DNA of 64,000 nucleotides from Boswellia sacra (taxonomy: Eukaryota > Streptophyta > Magnoliopsida > Sapindales > Burseraceae): positions 372,001 through 436,000 of the forward strand of contig SNVD02010198.1 in assembly GCA_013180625.2 (NCBI GenBank), given 5' to 3'. Below are positions 1 through 11,174 of the stretch, piece after piece. Position 1 is the first letter of the stretch. Each line of letters begins with the position of its first letter. Position numbers and translations under genes: made by a program. The notes below the pieces were generated by a model, which was not told the DNA's origin, did no database searches, and saw nothing but the letters and a program-made list of their open reading frames with translations.

Positions 1-241
1 AGAGGTTTGTGGGATTTTTAGATTCACAAAAACTCATAACTTTTTCTCCTACACACGAGAGAATTTTGACTTCAACTACAACTCCAATGATCTAAGAGTA
101 ACGATATAATTATGATTATAATAACACAATCCAAATATATATATATATATTTAAGTAGTTAAATATAAAGTTAAAAATAGTTAAGTTAAAAATAAAGTTT
201 TCCAGTTCGGGTTTTCTCGAAGAATTCTCATCAAAGTGGCC

Positions 242-3200
242 ATGGTTGCTGCTCAAATCAGCACCAGTCCACCTCCCGTGGTCAGAGATGAAAATCGGTT
301 AACCGTAGACCATGAACTGCTCCAGCTCCTCGTGGATTGGGAACAACTCTATAAAAAAGTAGGTGTACATAATATAAGTTATTATTGTTGGAGTATTGGC
401 TCTTTAGCCAATTACTTGTGTATGCAAAGATCCCACATGGAGTGGGAGTCTTTGTGTTGGAGAGACTTGGGCTTATAAATTAAAGCTAAGTCTTCTCACT
501 TAGTTGTCCCAATTGAAATATCCTCCACCCCCCTTATATTTGTAAGGTCTCACATATAAGACCTCATAGTTTAAGGGCCTTTCTGTAAGGACCTTAAAGT
601 TTGTAATATTTGTTTTTCCCCCTTTGATTTTGGGTATTTGTAGTATTGCCCAATTGTTTGGGTAATTACAATTTGGCCCAACTATTTAGGTAATTACAGT
701 TTGGCCCAATAGTTGTGGTATTTGTATTGTGGTCCAAAAAATTTGTAATTCTCTTTGAAGATAGTAGAAAGTTTCTTCAGCGGCGTCCGAGGACGTAGGT
801 ACTAATACCGAACCTCGTTAAATCCTGATGTGTTTTCTATTTCTGCAATATGGTTGATTGGTTGCCTCTTTTGTTGCTATTATATTCAATTATCTGGCAT
901 AGTTGTGGTTGTGCATTTTTGGTTGTTCTGTTGGTTACCGCTTCTGCTTGTGCATAACAATTGGTATCAGAGCCGAAGGTTTTGGGTAGTTAGTGGCTAT
1001 TTCATTGAAGCACTTACTACTGTTCTGGGCTGTTAATTTTGGATTGCTAGTTATTGAATATAATAGTTTGTTGGAGCTTGGTTATTGGTGATTTGTGTAT
1101 CGAGCTTATTTGTGAGAGGTAGTTATGGCTTCATCGTCGACTGTATCAGAGAAGACAGTGACCGTGACAAATGCAAAAATAGATGTTGAAAAATTTGATG
1201 GTCGAAATAATTTCGGCTTATGACAGAGTGAGGTGTTGGACGGGTTGTATCAGCAGGATTTGGATATTATTCTGGAAGAAACAAAACCAGAAGATATCAG
1301 TGCAAGAGATTGGGACAGGCTGAATATAAAAGCTTGTGGGTTGATTCGCTCTTGTTTGTGTAGAGAACAAAAGTATCCGTTCACTACGGAGACATCTGCA
1401 AACAAATTGTGGAAGGCGCTGGAAAACAAATATATGAAGAAAAGCAATGAGAATCGGCTGTATCTATTGAAGAGATTGTTCCGTCTCCAGTTGAAACCAG
1501 GTACGAGCATCAGTTCTCATATTGATGAGTTTAATAAGTTAATTGCTGATTTGTTAAACTTAGATGAAACATTCAAAGATGAAATTAAGGCTATGCTATT
1601 GATTGGCTCACTTCCGGATGAATTAGATCATTTGTGCATTACTCTTATCCATGGGAAAGATAAACTGTCTTTTGAAGAAGTTTGTTCTGCTTTGTTGAAT
1701 TATGAAATTCGTAAGAAAGATCAAAGGAAACATAGGGATGAGTCAGTAGATGCATTGATAGTGAGAGGGCGTAGTCAAAGTAGGAAACCAGGAAAAAGGG
1801 GAAAATCTTGGTCTAGGGGTAGATTAGGAAAAGATGAGTGTGCCTTTTGTCGTGAGAAAGGGCATTGGAAGAAAGATTGTCCTAAGTTGAAAAAGAAAGA
1901 TAAGGGCAAGACTGTTTCTGATGCATGTGTTGTTGAGCGTGAGGATGATAGTGAGTCAGATATATGTTTAGCTGGTCACCCATCCACTTCTGGTTCTGAT
2001 GAGTGGATTATGGATTCGGGTTGTACTTATCATATGTGTCCACATCGAGAGTGGTTCTTTCAGTTTGAGGAGCTTGATTGTGGAGTTGTGTATATGGGCA
2101 ATGATGATATTTGCCATACTGCTGGGATAGGTTCGATCCGATTGAGGAATCATGAAGGACTGACTAGAGTTTTGACAGATGTTCGGTATGTACCGAAGTT
2201 GAAGAAGAATCTCATCTCTTTGGGAGCCTTGGAATCTACAGGCTGTGGTATATCTATTCGAGATGGTATTCTGAGGGTCACTTCAGGCGCTCTTGTGGTA
2301 TTGAAAGGCACTAGGAGAAACAACTTGTATTACTATAATGGTAGTACGATTACTAGATCAGCTGCTACGGTTTCTGATAATGATACAGATTCAGAGATTA
2401 CGAGACTGTGGCATATGCGTTTGGGACATGCAGGTGAGAAAGTCTTATTCAGTTTGGTGAAACGAGGCTTATTGAAAGGTGCAAAGACCTGCAAGCTGGA
2501 ATTTTGTGAGCATTGTGTTCTGGAAAGCAGAAGAGAGTGAAATTTGGCATCGCTATTCATAATACCAAGGGTATTCTTGATTATGTTCACTCAGATGTGT
2601 GGGAACCTACTAAAACCGCATCTATGGGAGGTAGGCACTACTTTGTTACTTTTGTTGATGACTTTTCCAGAAGAACTTGGGTGTACTGTTTGAAATCGAA
2701 AGATGATGTACTCCGTGTTTTCCTTAAATGGAAAAAGATGATTGAGACACAGACTGGCAAGAAGATCAAGCATATCAGAACAGATAATGGTGTTAAGTAT
2801 TGCAGTGATCAGTTTTTGAAATTGTGTCAAGATGAGGGTATTGTACGTCATTTTATTGTTAGAGGTACACCACAACAGAATGGGGTGGCAGAACGCATGA
2901 ACCGGACATTGCTGGAGAAAGTTCGGTGTATGTTGTCTAATGCAGGGTTGGGCAAAGAATTTTGGGCTGAGGCTGTGACTTATGCGTGTCATCTCATTAA
3001 TCGTCTATCTTCAGCTACTATTGGTGATAGAACTCCATTGGAGGTATGGTCTGGACAACCTGTTTCTGATTATAATTCTTTACATGTTTTGGTTCTACTG
3101 CATATTATCATGTGAAAGAATCTAAGCTGGATCCTAGAGCCAAGAAAGCAATTTTCTTGGGTTTTGCTTCAGGAGTGAAAGGATATCGTCTTTGGTGTCC

Positions 3201-6141
3201 TAGTTCGAGGAAGATTGTATCCAGCAGAGATGTGACATTTGATGAGTCTTCCATGTTGAAGAAATCAGAAAACCAGACAAAGGTGAATGGTCCTCCACAG
3301 CAGGTGAAGCATACTCAGCAGCTGGTGGAGTTTGAAACGACGACATTGAACCCAGTTAGATCTGTTGAGACAGATGATGGTACTCCTATGACAGAGGGAG
3401 ATTTGGGAGATGACGGTGAAGGTTCTACTCAGGAACCTCTACAGCAACAAGAATCTATTGCAGTTAATAGGCCAAGACGTGAGATTCGCAGACCTGCTCG
3501 ATTTGCTGATATGGTGGCCTATGCACTTCCAATTGTAGATGCTGATGTTCCTTCCACTTATAGAGAGGCAGTCGGATGTTCTGAAGTTGATGAGTGGAAG
3601 ACAGCTATGAGTGAAGAGATGCAGTCTCTTCAGAAGAATGAAACTTGGGAGCTAGCTCAACTACCGAAGGGTAAAAAGGCAATTGGGTGCAAATGGGTAT
3701 ATGCAAAGAAAGATGGATTTCCTGACAAGAATGACATCCACTACAAGGCAAGGTTGGTGGCTAAAGGCTATGCTTAGAGGGAAGGAATTGACTACAATGA
3801 GGTATTTTCTCCAGTTGTGAAACATTCTTCCATTAGAATTTTGTTGGCCTTGGTAGCTCAGATGAATATGAAACTAGTTCAACTTGATGTAAAAACTGCA
3901 TTTTTACATGGTGACTTGGAAGAGGAAATCTATATGACTCAGCCAGAGGGATTCAAAGTTACTGGTAAGGAAAATTTAGTATGCAAACTGAAAAGATCGC
4001 TTTATGGTTTGAAGCAATCTCCCAGACAGTGGTATAAGCGATTTGATCGGTTTATGATGGGTCAGAAGTACACAAGAAGCAAATTTGATAATTGTGTGTA
4101 TTTTCGGAGGCTACGTGATGGTTCTTTCATTTATCTACTCTTGTATGTTGATGATATGTTGATAGCTTCGACGGATGTCGAAGAAATTACAAAGTTGAAG
4201 ACTCAGTTGAATCGAGAGTTTGAGATGAAAGATTTGGGTGAAGCTAAGAAGATTCTTGGCATGGAGATTAGCAGAGATAGAGGGAGAAGCAAGATTTGTT
4301 TAACTCAGAAGCAGTATCTGAAGAAAGTATTACAGCGGTTTGGCATTACAGAGCAGTCAAAACCTGTAAGTACCCCACTTGCTCCTCATATGAAACTCAG
4401 TGCATCTTTATCTCCTAGTACAGATGAGGAACGAGAGTATATGTCTCGCGTTCCGTATGCTAATGCAGTTGGTAGCCTGATGTATGCTATGGTGTGTACG
4501 AGACCCGACTTTTCACATGCAGTTGGAGTTGTGAGCAGGTATATGCATGATCCTGGTAAAGGACATTGGCAAGCAGTGAAATGGATTCTACGGTATTTGT
4601 TGAAAACCGTAGATGTTGACTTAGTCTTTGAGAGAGATGATACATGTGGTCAGTATGCTATTGGTTATGTTGATTCAGATTATGCTCGTGATTTGGATAA
4701 ACGTCGGTCGACAACCGGTTATGTGTTTACTCTTGCAAGCGCACCAGTGAGTTGGAAGTCTACTTTACAGTCTACAGTGGCTTTGTCTACTACAGAGACA
4801 GAGTATATGGCTATGACAGAGGCTGTGAAGGAAGCTATTTGGTTACAGGGATTGCTGGATGAATTGGGAATTGGGCAGAAGAAGATCACTCTTTATTCTG
4901 ACAGTCAGAGTGCTATTCATTTAGCGAAGAATCCAGTGTTCCATGTTCGTACAAAGCATATTGATGTTCGGTATCATTTGTGCGGGAGATCATTGATGAA
5001 GGGAGAATCTTACTTCAGAAGATTGGGACTGCCGAGAATCCCGCAGATATGTTGACTAAGGTTGTGACAGCGATCAAGTTCAGTCATTGTTTGGACTTGA
5101 TCAACATTGTGCCTGTTTGACCGCGCCATTGGGCGCATTAGGAGGCGTTGCAGTTGTGATAGAGAATGTGGGGAAAAGAAGAGTATTGCGGTGGATTGGC
5201 TAAATCGCCAAGGTGGAGAATTGTTGGAGTATTGGCTCTTTAGCCAATTACTTGTGTGTGCAAAGATCCCACATGGAGTGGGAGTCTTTGTGTTGGAGAG
5301 ACTTGGGCTTATAAATTAAAGCCAAGTCTTCTCACTTAGTTGTCCCAATTGAAATATCCTCCACCCCCTTATATTTGTAAGGTCTCACATATAAGACCTC
5401 ATAGTTTAAGGGCCTTTCTGTAAGGACCTTAAAGTTTGTAATATTTGTTTTTCCCCCTTTGATTTTGGGTATTTGTAGTATTGCCCAATTGTTTGGGTAA
5501 TTACAGTTTGGCCCAACTATTTGGGTAATTACAGTTTGGCCCAATATTTGTTGTATTTGTATTGTGGTCCAAAAATTTGTAATTCTCTTTGAAGATAGTA
5601 GAAAGTTTTTTCAGCGGCGCCCGAAGACGTAGGTACTAATACCGAACCTCGTTAAATCCTGGTGTGTTTTCTATTTCTGCAATATGGTTGATTGGTTGCC
5701 TCTTTTGTTGCTATTATATTCAATTATCTGGCATAGTTGTGGTTGTGCATTTTTTGTTGTTCTGTTGGTTACCGCTTCCGCTTGTGCATAACAATTATGA
5801 TTTCTTCTTTAGTAGTCTTATTATTTATATATAATGCATTCACTGATGGAGATATGTATGTCTATATACGTGTTCTCCAGTTTAGAATGGCAATTGTTTT
5901 GCCATTATTTTTGTTGGTGGGGTGTTTCTTCATCTGGTTGTATCTCACATCTACTCAGTCCTTGCCTACAAATCTTGCCTCTCCGCCTAAGGATCAGATC
6001 ATGACCAGTAGCAACCATATATTTTTTGCAGTTGGGTATCCAACCCTAGTGTTTGTCATCATAGTCATCCTCTTTTTTCTTGAAACAAAAAGGGCAGAGA
6101 CGACCTTGAAAATAAGTACTTCTATCTTTGAGTACTTTTAA
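242..6141 (+). CDS. Putative small two-membrane-segment protein, split by an intron that carries a copia element
   Basis: Not recognised as a known family. Exon 1 (242-358) starts at an ATG in good context (caaagtggccATGG) and encodes 39 residues, ending in LYKK. A GTAGGT donor follows at 359. Exon 2 (5881-6141), after a pyrimidine-rich acceptor ending at 5880 (gttctccag), continues in phase 0 for 86 residues to TAA. The predicted 125-residue product has a soluble N-terminus and two hydrophobic segments (start of exon 2, LPLFLLVGCFFIWLYL; and near the end, LVFVIIVILFFL), followed by charged residues. Without the copia element the intron would be about 108 bp, a normal plant size. Seen: the open frames, splice motifs and phase match. 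Inferred: that they form one gene. Reading straight through the insertion site instead meets a stop within about 12 codons. The model could be wrong, and expression with a 5.5-kb intron may be impaired. Confidence 0.33.
386..959 (+). repeat. 5' LTR of the copia element
   Basis: 574 bp, begins TGTTGGAGTATTGG and ends GCATAACA. It is about 98% identical to the 3' copy. It contains three imperfect copies of a GGGTAATTACA(A/G)TTTGGCCCAA unit around 655-710, present in the 3' LTR too. Confidence 0.96.
962..973 (+). other. Primer-binding site of the copia element
   Basis: TGGTATCAGAGC lies two bases after the 5' LTR. It is the standard complement of the plant initiator methionine tRNA 3' end used by most copia elements. 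Confidence 0.93.
1125..5120 (+). pseudogene. Copia gag-pol polyprotein, inactivated by two stops and three frameshifts
   Basis: Encodes the structural and enzymatic polyprotein of the retrotransposon. Visible in order: gag (UBN2-like) from ATG 1125; a CX2CX4HX4C zinc knuckle (CAFCREKGHWKKDC, about 1848-1890); an aspartic protease motif DSG near 2012; a GAG-pre-integrase segment with LWHMRLGH near 2407; an integrase core (2540-3090) with the HSDVW aspartate and the later GVAERMN region; reverse transcriptase with YVDDMLI near 4145; and RNase H with TETEYMA near 4795. Lesions: TGA at 1221-1223 where the family has Trp; single-base losses near 2521, 3090 and 4977, each shifting frame; and TAG at 3775-3777 where a Gln codon is expected. 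The final frame ends with TGA at 5118-5120. Each lesion is a single base, and the flanking frames join cleanly, which supports one original open frame. Confidence 0.93.
5210..5221 (+). other. Polypurine tract of the copia element
   Basis: AAGGTGGAGAAT directly precedes the TGTTGG start of the 3' LTR, the expected place and composition for the plus-strand DNA primer. Confidence 0.85.
5222..5793 (+). repeat. 3' LTR of the copia element
   Basis: 572 bp, TGTTGG...ATAACA, followed directly by the second ATTAT target copy (5794-5798). Differs from the 5' LTR by 12 substitutions and by length changes in a C run and an A run. Confidence 0.96.
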
Positions 6142-9100
6142 TTTGTTATTTTTAATAATTTTTATATCTTTTACTTTTGTTATAAATAAGTTCTTGCAGT
6201 AGTTTTATCCGATTATTGTTATTATGATTATTATTTTGCGATCAACCTTTTATATATATGTAACTTTATTTTACTTATTTGTTTTAAATAACTTTTGTAT
6301 GCTTGAATTCAAATATTAGGTCAAAATAGAAAAAATCCTTGTAATTAAATTCAAAATACCCATAACAAAATAATAATATAACAATAATAATTGGAAAGAT
6401 AATTTTTTCTATAACTAATTATGGGCTGAAAAAAACTTGCTTTGGCTGAGAAATTTGTTCACGCATGTTTACATCTTATTTTTACAAAATGCTTAATACA
6501 ATACATTAATGTTTATTTTGTTGACTAATAAGTTTGAAAAATGAGATAAGTAATGGGTATGACAAGAATTCTTGCTTTTTAAAATCAGTTCTTTGAAGAA
6601 AAAAAATCTTAAATCTATTTCCTTAGATTCCTGGCAATTACAACTCAACTAAAAAATATTAACAATGGTATAAATAATATAATTTTTATAAAGTAAAATA
6701 ATTTGAAATCTCTTTACGTCTCTAACTACAATTCAATAAAGAGTTTTCATAAACAAAGTTTATATTTAGGAATATAAAGAACATCAACAATGTTATTAAA
6801 CATCAACATTGACGTGGTTTATTTTCATTGCCTATTGAACTTCCAACTGTTGACTTCTAATATTCTCTCCAAAAAAAATTGAAAAAAAAAATGGAGTTCT
6901 TTTTCCTAAAGTTAGGATAACCGCACCTAGACTCCGAAAATGTCATTCACCAATTTCTATTTCATGAATGCAATTGCTATGGAAGGACCACCCAAATGAA
7001 TTGGCAAACAGCATTTTCTTTTGGTTGTATACATCACATTATATTCGACCCAAAAAGAAAATATTGTAATAGAGACAAATTGAAAAGAGAACAATATATA
7101 TATATATATTGGGTGGTGGTGGGAAGATATAAATATAGTTAGTTAAACTAAATTAAAAAATAAAAAGAATAATATTACTCATACAAAGTTTGTATATAAA
7201 GTGAAGTGTCATTGAATAAGTGGTAAAGTGAACAAGAAAATCAAAAGAATAATTGTTGAAAACTGATGTGGTACTTTGTATACTGGACATTGTATATGTA
7301 GAATTATTTAAAAAAGACTGTTTATTTAAAAGGTTTTTATTGGTATTATTAATAAGGATGTAATGTATTACTCATTTACAATTCAAGTTTATATAACTTG
7401 AGTTGACAAAATATCACTGGATGAGTAAAATATAAAATTAAATTAAGTAAATTAAATTACATGACATGGTAATAATTCGTTCAATAATATTTTGCTAACT
7501 CAGGTTGTTAAAAAAGTTGGATGTAGTTAAGTTATAGGTGTAACATTATTCAATAAAAATTTTTATAAATGATGAAAGAACTTGAAATTCAAAGCATTTA
7601 TTTGGGTCTAAATAATCCATTTATGTAAAATAATCTTGAAAGAATCTAGAAGAAGGTTTGTATAAAATTTACAAACAAATCTTAAAAAAAGAAATACTAG
7701 ACATACAATTAATTTATACAAAAATTCTACATAAATCATCTTAAAACTCTTGTGATTAATCTTGTGAAACTCAACAAATATCACTATAAATGATCCTTTT
7801 CACGAGCAATTGAACGTTTTTGAGGACTGGTAAGACATGGAATCAGAAAAACTATAAATATATATATATATCCAATTCAAATTCAAAGAATCATAATTAT
7901 AATAAATTAGATGAAAATTAAGGAACATAAATGCATAAATAAGATGTTATTATCGGATCGAATACCCGTATCACATGAGACATCTGTATCCCATAGCCTT
8001 TTGGCAATCATAAGAGGAATAAATGAATATTTTTCCAATTTTGAAGTTCCAAAATGAGAAGAAAGAGTATTTTGGGAAAAGATAAGAAAAGAGTCGAAGG
8101 ATGAGTGTGAATTTAGAAGAAGAACAGGAGAAAGAGCACATTTGTGCTGTTGGGTAGGTGAGGGCCAAGAGACAGAATTGACAACTCTATTTTGGAGTTG
8201 TGGAAGTGATTTGAGTTTTGAGTCCCGTGAACATCGACATTGTTTTGGATGTTGTCACTTGAGCCAGTATTGCCCATGTTACGTCAAGCCCAGGGAACCT
8301 ATTATTTGACACAACAATCTAGATCAACATTATATTTTATGTTTTAAATTCTTTTTTTAAATCTTCCCTTCTGTTATGGAATCTAATAAAGGTCTTTATT
8401 ATTTAAAATAAAAAAAAAAAGTTATAAAAACACTTTTGCTCGAAATATTTTAGAAAACAAATTTCAGATACAATTCTCAAAAACAGTACAGGTCATTCAG
8501 ATCCTTCCATAAATGTTCTATTTATAACCAAACTTCATAACAATGTTGTGAAAGGCATACCTATAAAGGGTAAGATTTTATATCATGAAGAATTTGTTAA
8601 TTAATTGCTTACAAAGTTTATGCTGACAATGAGGGCCAATAAGAATTTGTTTATTTGATTTAAGGCAAAACCATGACTTTTAATGAAGCTGTAGAGATTG
8701 AGAAGTTCTTAAACAAAATAAAGATTATTTTTTCTGAATTCTTACATTAATTTTATTATAAAACAATGAGAATTATTAATTTAATCTTTAAGTACTTCAA
8801 AATATTGGTAGTAAATGCATAAAATATGGTTATTATATATGATCATCATCATTATTTTTATTTCTATGAAAACTTTTTCAACCATTGTTATGATAAAAGT
8901 ATTTTGAGATTTGAAAAATACAAAATTTGAATATTTTTTATTTTATAGACCTAACTTATCTTTAAAATTATCCTAAAAATCATATTGAACAGGCAGCATC
9001 ATCACTGATTTTAATTAATCTCATTTATTGGTGACAATTATTTATTCAGTCACATCATATTATATTTGTTTGTATAGATGTAAAAGTTTGTTCGTTTAAT

Positions 9101-9918
9101 GTTATGCTTTCTACTTTTTATTACTAAAGATTTATTGAATACATCAAGTCAACAGTATATGGCAGCCAAGCTTTTAATTTGTTGTTATTTATTAATATTA
9201 GTAATAATTTTTCCAGCCTTTCCTCACAATTGATTCCAAATAAAGACACCTTTTAACTTGACTTGGAGTTTTGGAGTTATCATGACAACAACTTCCCTCT
9301 ACAGTTAAAATCTTCTTACATTAAAAATTAATTAACTTGATTCAGATATCATTTATATTTCTCAACAATTATAAAAATTATTTTTAACGGTCGATCGGGT
9401 CAACTACAATAGTTTTAAAAGGCAGAGAAGAAATCTTAGATCTCGTATCAAAAGATCAGGGGAAGCAGGCAATTTCTTCTTGTTATTAACATCTCTAGAG
9501 ACTAAAGAATAATTAAAGAAGTTGTTAGGATATGATTAGCATTAATTATTCTTACAATTATACAAAACTTAATCGTGTGAAGTTATCTTCAATCTGTACA
9601 AAACATTCTCTATCATACTATATAGAATTAACCTACTTACGTTAAAGTGGAGGAGCACTAGGAGGCAGAATCTATGGTGAGAAATCGCAATTAAGAGAAA
9701 TAATAAAGTAGAAGTCACGAGAGGCAGGAGCCCGGAAGAAGCTGAGAGAGGCGACAAATTTGGTTGCATCGAAGATCAAGGCTAAGGGTAGCTAGCTTCC
9801 AAGACAAATGAGACCAAATAAACACCGTGGCATGCGATTGGTTTTTTTGGACCAAATTGTCTTCTCGTCATTCCTTCTTCATTCATTCTCCTCCACACAC
9901 TCAAATATACTACAACTC

Positions 9919-10017
9919 CTTATCTTCCACTTCCCTTTCTTGTTTTAGCTTTCACTTGGACTAATAACAGACCCCTAATTTAATTTGTTCATAAAAAGTC
10001 TTTCTCTCTCACGCACA
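9919..10017 (+). repeat. Upstream copy of a duplicated leader/promoter block
   Basis: Shares with 10902-11009, in the same order, CTTATCTTCCACTT, a TTTCAC motif, GACTAATAACAGA, AAAAGTCTTTC, a CTCTCTC run and a final GCACAC. The copies are about 983 bp apart and diverged by substitutions and small indels. The downstream copy lies just upstream of the receptor kinase gene. Confidence 0.6.
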
Positions 10018-10901
10018 CTTTTGGAATATACTGAAAATTTCTTGAGAGAAACAGGTGTATCATGTCATCTGTATTTCGTTGAATAATAAATTTCTTTTAG
10101 ATGTATAGACTTTTTTATTTAAATTAATATGAAGTGAATGGAGTAAGAAAATTAAGTAGAGAAAAAACAAATTCAAACAATAAATGATGATAAAAACATA
10201 TTCGAACAATAAAACAGTATTAATTTTAGGTTCAAATTGAGCACATAATACCATTCATCTAGATACTACTTATTTCAAATTTCTATCTTAAGTAATTTTT
10301 ATCACATGGATGATAAAAATGATGTGGAGAGTAGTACGTTAATTCCACATTACTTAACACATCATATGGAATAAGATATAGGATACGTTTTGGAACAAAA
10401 ACCTAAATAATCTAATTCGGATGATATTTTGAAAAAAAAAAATCATATCCATTTTTTTTTTATTATTGTCTCAACTAATAGGAGAACCAGTAGTTACAGC
10501 TTGACATGATCCAAGCCTTGAGTAGTTGCTGTGGTTTGACGAGATCTTTCGTGTCAATAGGTACGGGTTCATGGGACCAATCCTACCAATACTTGTTATC
10601 CCATTTTTTCTTAATTTGGTTAGATATTAAAAAAAAAAAATTAAACCTACTATATCAAAACATTCTCTCTATTTTGGTTAACTCTTGCTATTCCTAATTT
10701 ATTTTTTTCGAAAAATTAGATTCCTATACATATAAATACGTAGTTGTATACTTATGTGTACAAAATCTGTTTGTATAATATTACTCTCAATAATATATTA
10801 TCATTGAGTGTTTCAATAATACTATTGCATATTTATATTATTGGACAGATACAAAATTAACTCATTGCTATTGTTTTGTTTTTTATTTGATTTATTGTAT
10901 T

Positions 10902-11009
10902 CTTATCTTCCACTTGCTTATTGTGGCGTTTCACATGACTAATAACAGATTCCACTTTTGTTAATTAAAAGTCTTTCGCTCTCTCTCTCTCGTTCTCTCG
11001 TGAGCACAC
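10902..11009 (+). promoter_or_regulatory. Proximal upstream block of the LRR-RLK gene with a CT-rich tract
   Basis: Second copy of the duplicated block, ending about 165 bp before the start codon. It includes a pyrimidine run (CTCTCTCTCTCTC, about 10979-10992) of the kind common in plant core promoters and 5' leaders (Y patch). Whether it is promoter or transcribed leader cannot be told from sequence. Confidence 0.45.
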
Positions 11010-11087
11010 AGTAACATCCTTTTCAAAGTGACTAGAGCCAAATCTAACAGTCCCCCATACACCTTTACTAGATATCTTTTGAGTTCA

Positions 11088-11136
11088 TGCAGCATTGTTT
11101 AAGAGCTAACTAGCTATGTCTCTCTCTCAGCTCTAG
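11088..11136 (+). promoter_or_regulatory. Two short upstream open reading frames before the LRR-RLK start codon
   Basis: ATG 11088 opens an 8-residue frame ending with TAG at 11112-11114. ATG 11116 opens a 6-residue frame (MSLSQL) ending with TAG at 11134-11136. Both end before the main ATG at 11175. If transcribed they could lower translation of the receptor. The transcript start is not known. Confidence 0.4.
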
Positions 11137-11174
11137 CCAATCCTAACAAACAAAGCTAAAAGAAACTGAAATTG

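Larger units (their letters stand above)
386..5793 (+). mobile_element. Complete Ty1/copia LTR retrotransposon (5408 bp), coding region broken
   Basis: Two long terminal repeats (386-959 and 5222-5793), both TG...CA, bound an internal region with a primer-binding site, gag-pol and a polypurine tract. A perfect 5-bp target duplication ATTAT flanks it (381-385 and 5794-5798). Domain order gag, zinc knuckle, protease, integrase, reverse transcriptase, RNase H is that of copia, since integrase precedes reverse transcriptase. Wording around the RT motifs resembles the Tnt1/Tork lineage (inference from memory). Hand alignment of the LTRs gives 12 substitutions, 9 of them transitions, and 2 single-base indels over about 572 bp, about 2.1% divergence. 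That suggests an insertion of roughly a million years, depending on the rate used. It is not autonomous as written: there are two stop codons and three frameshifts. Confidence 0.96.
6142..11087. other. Gene-free AT-rich stretch upstream of the LRR-RLK gene
   Basis: No convincing gene. It contains short AT dinucleotide runs (about 7093-7110, 7858-7871), poly-A and poly-T tracts, and many stop codons in all frames. The pieces I can name are a duplicated leader-like block (9919-10017 and 10902-11009) and a CT-rich run just before the receptor gene. No tRNA, TIR pair or LTR pair was recognised. Confidence 0.6.

Noticed and set aside
7971..8277. Minus-strand open frames near 8.1 kb, one starting at ATG 8277 (about 55 residues, MGNTGSSDN...)
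   Set aside because: Looks mildly protein-like at its start but has no recognisable domain, and no second exon was found. Too weak to list as a gene.
9569..9769. Minus-strand open frame of 66 codons
   Set aside because: Leucine-rich translation of a CT/GA-biased stretch, with no family resemblance or splice partner.
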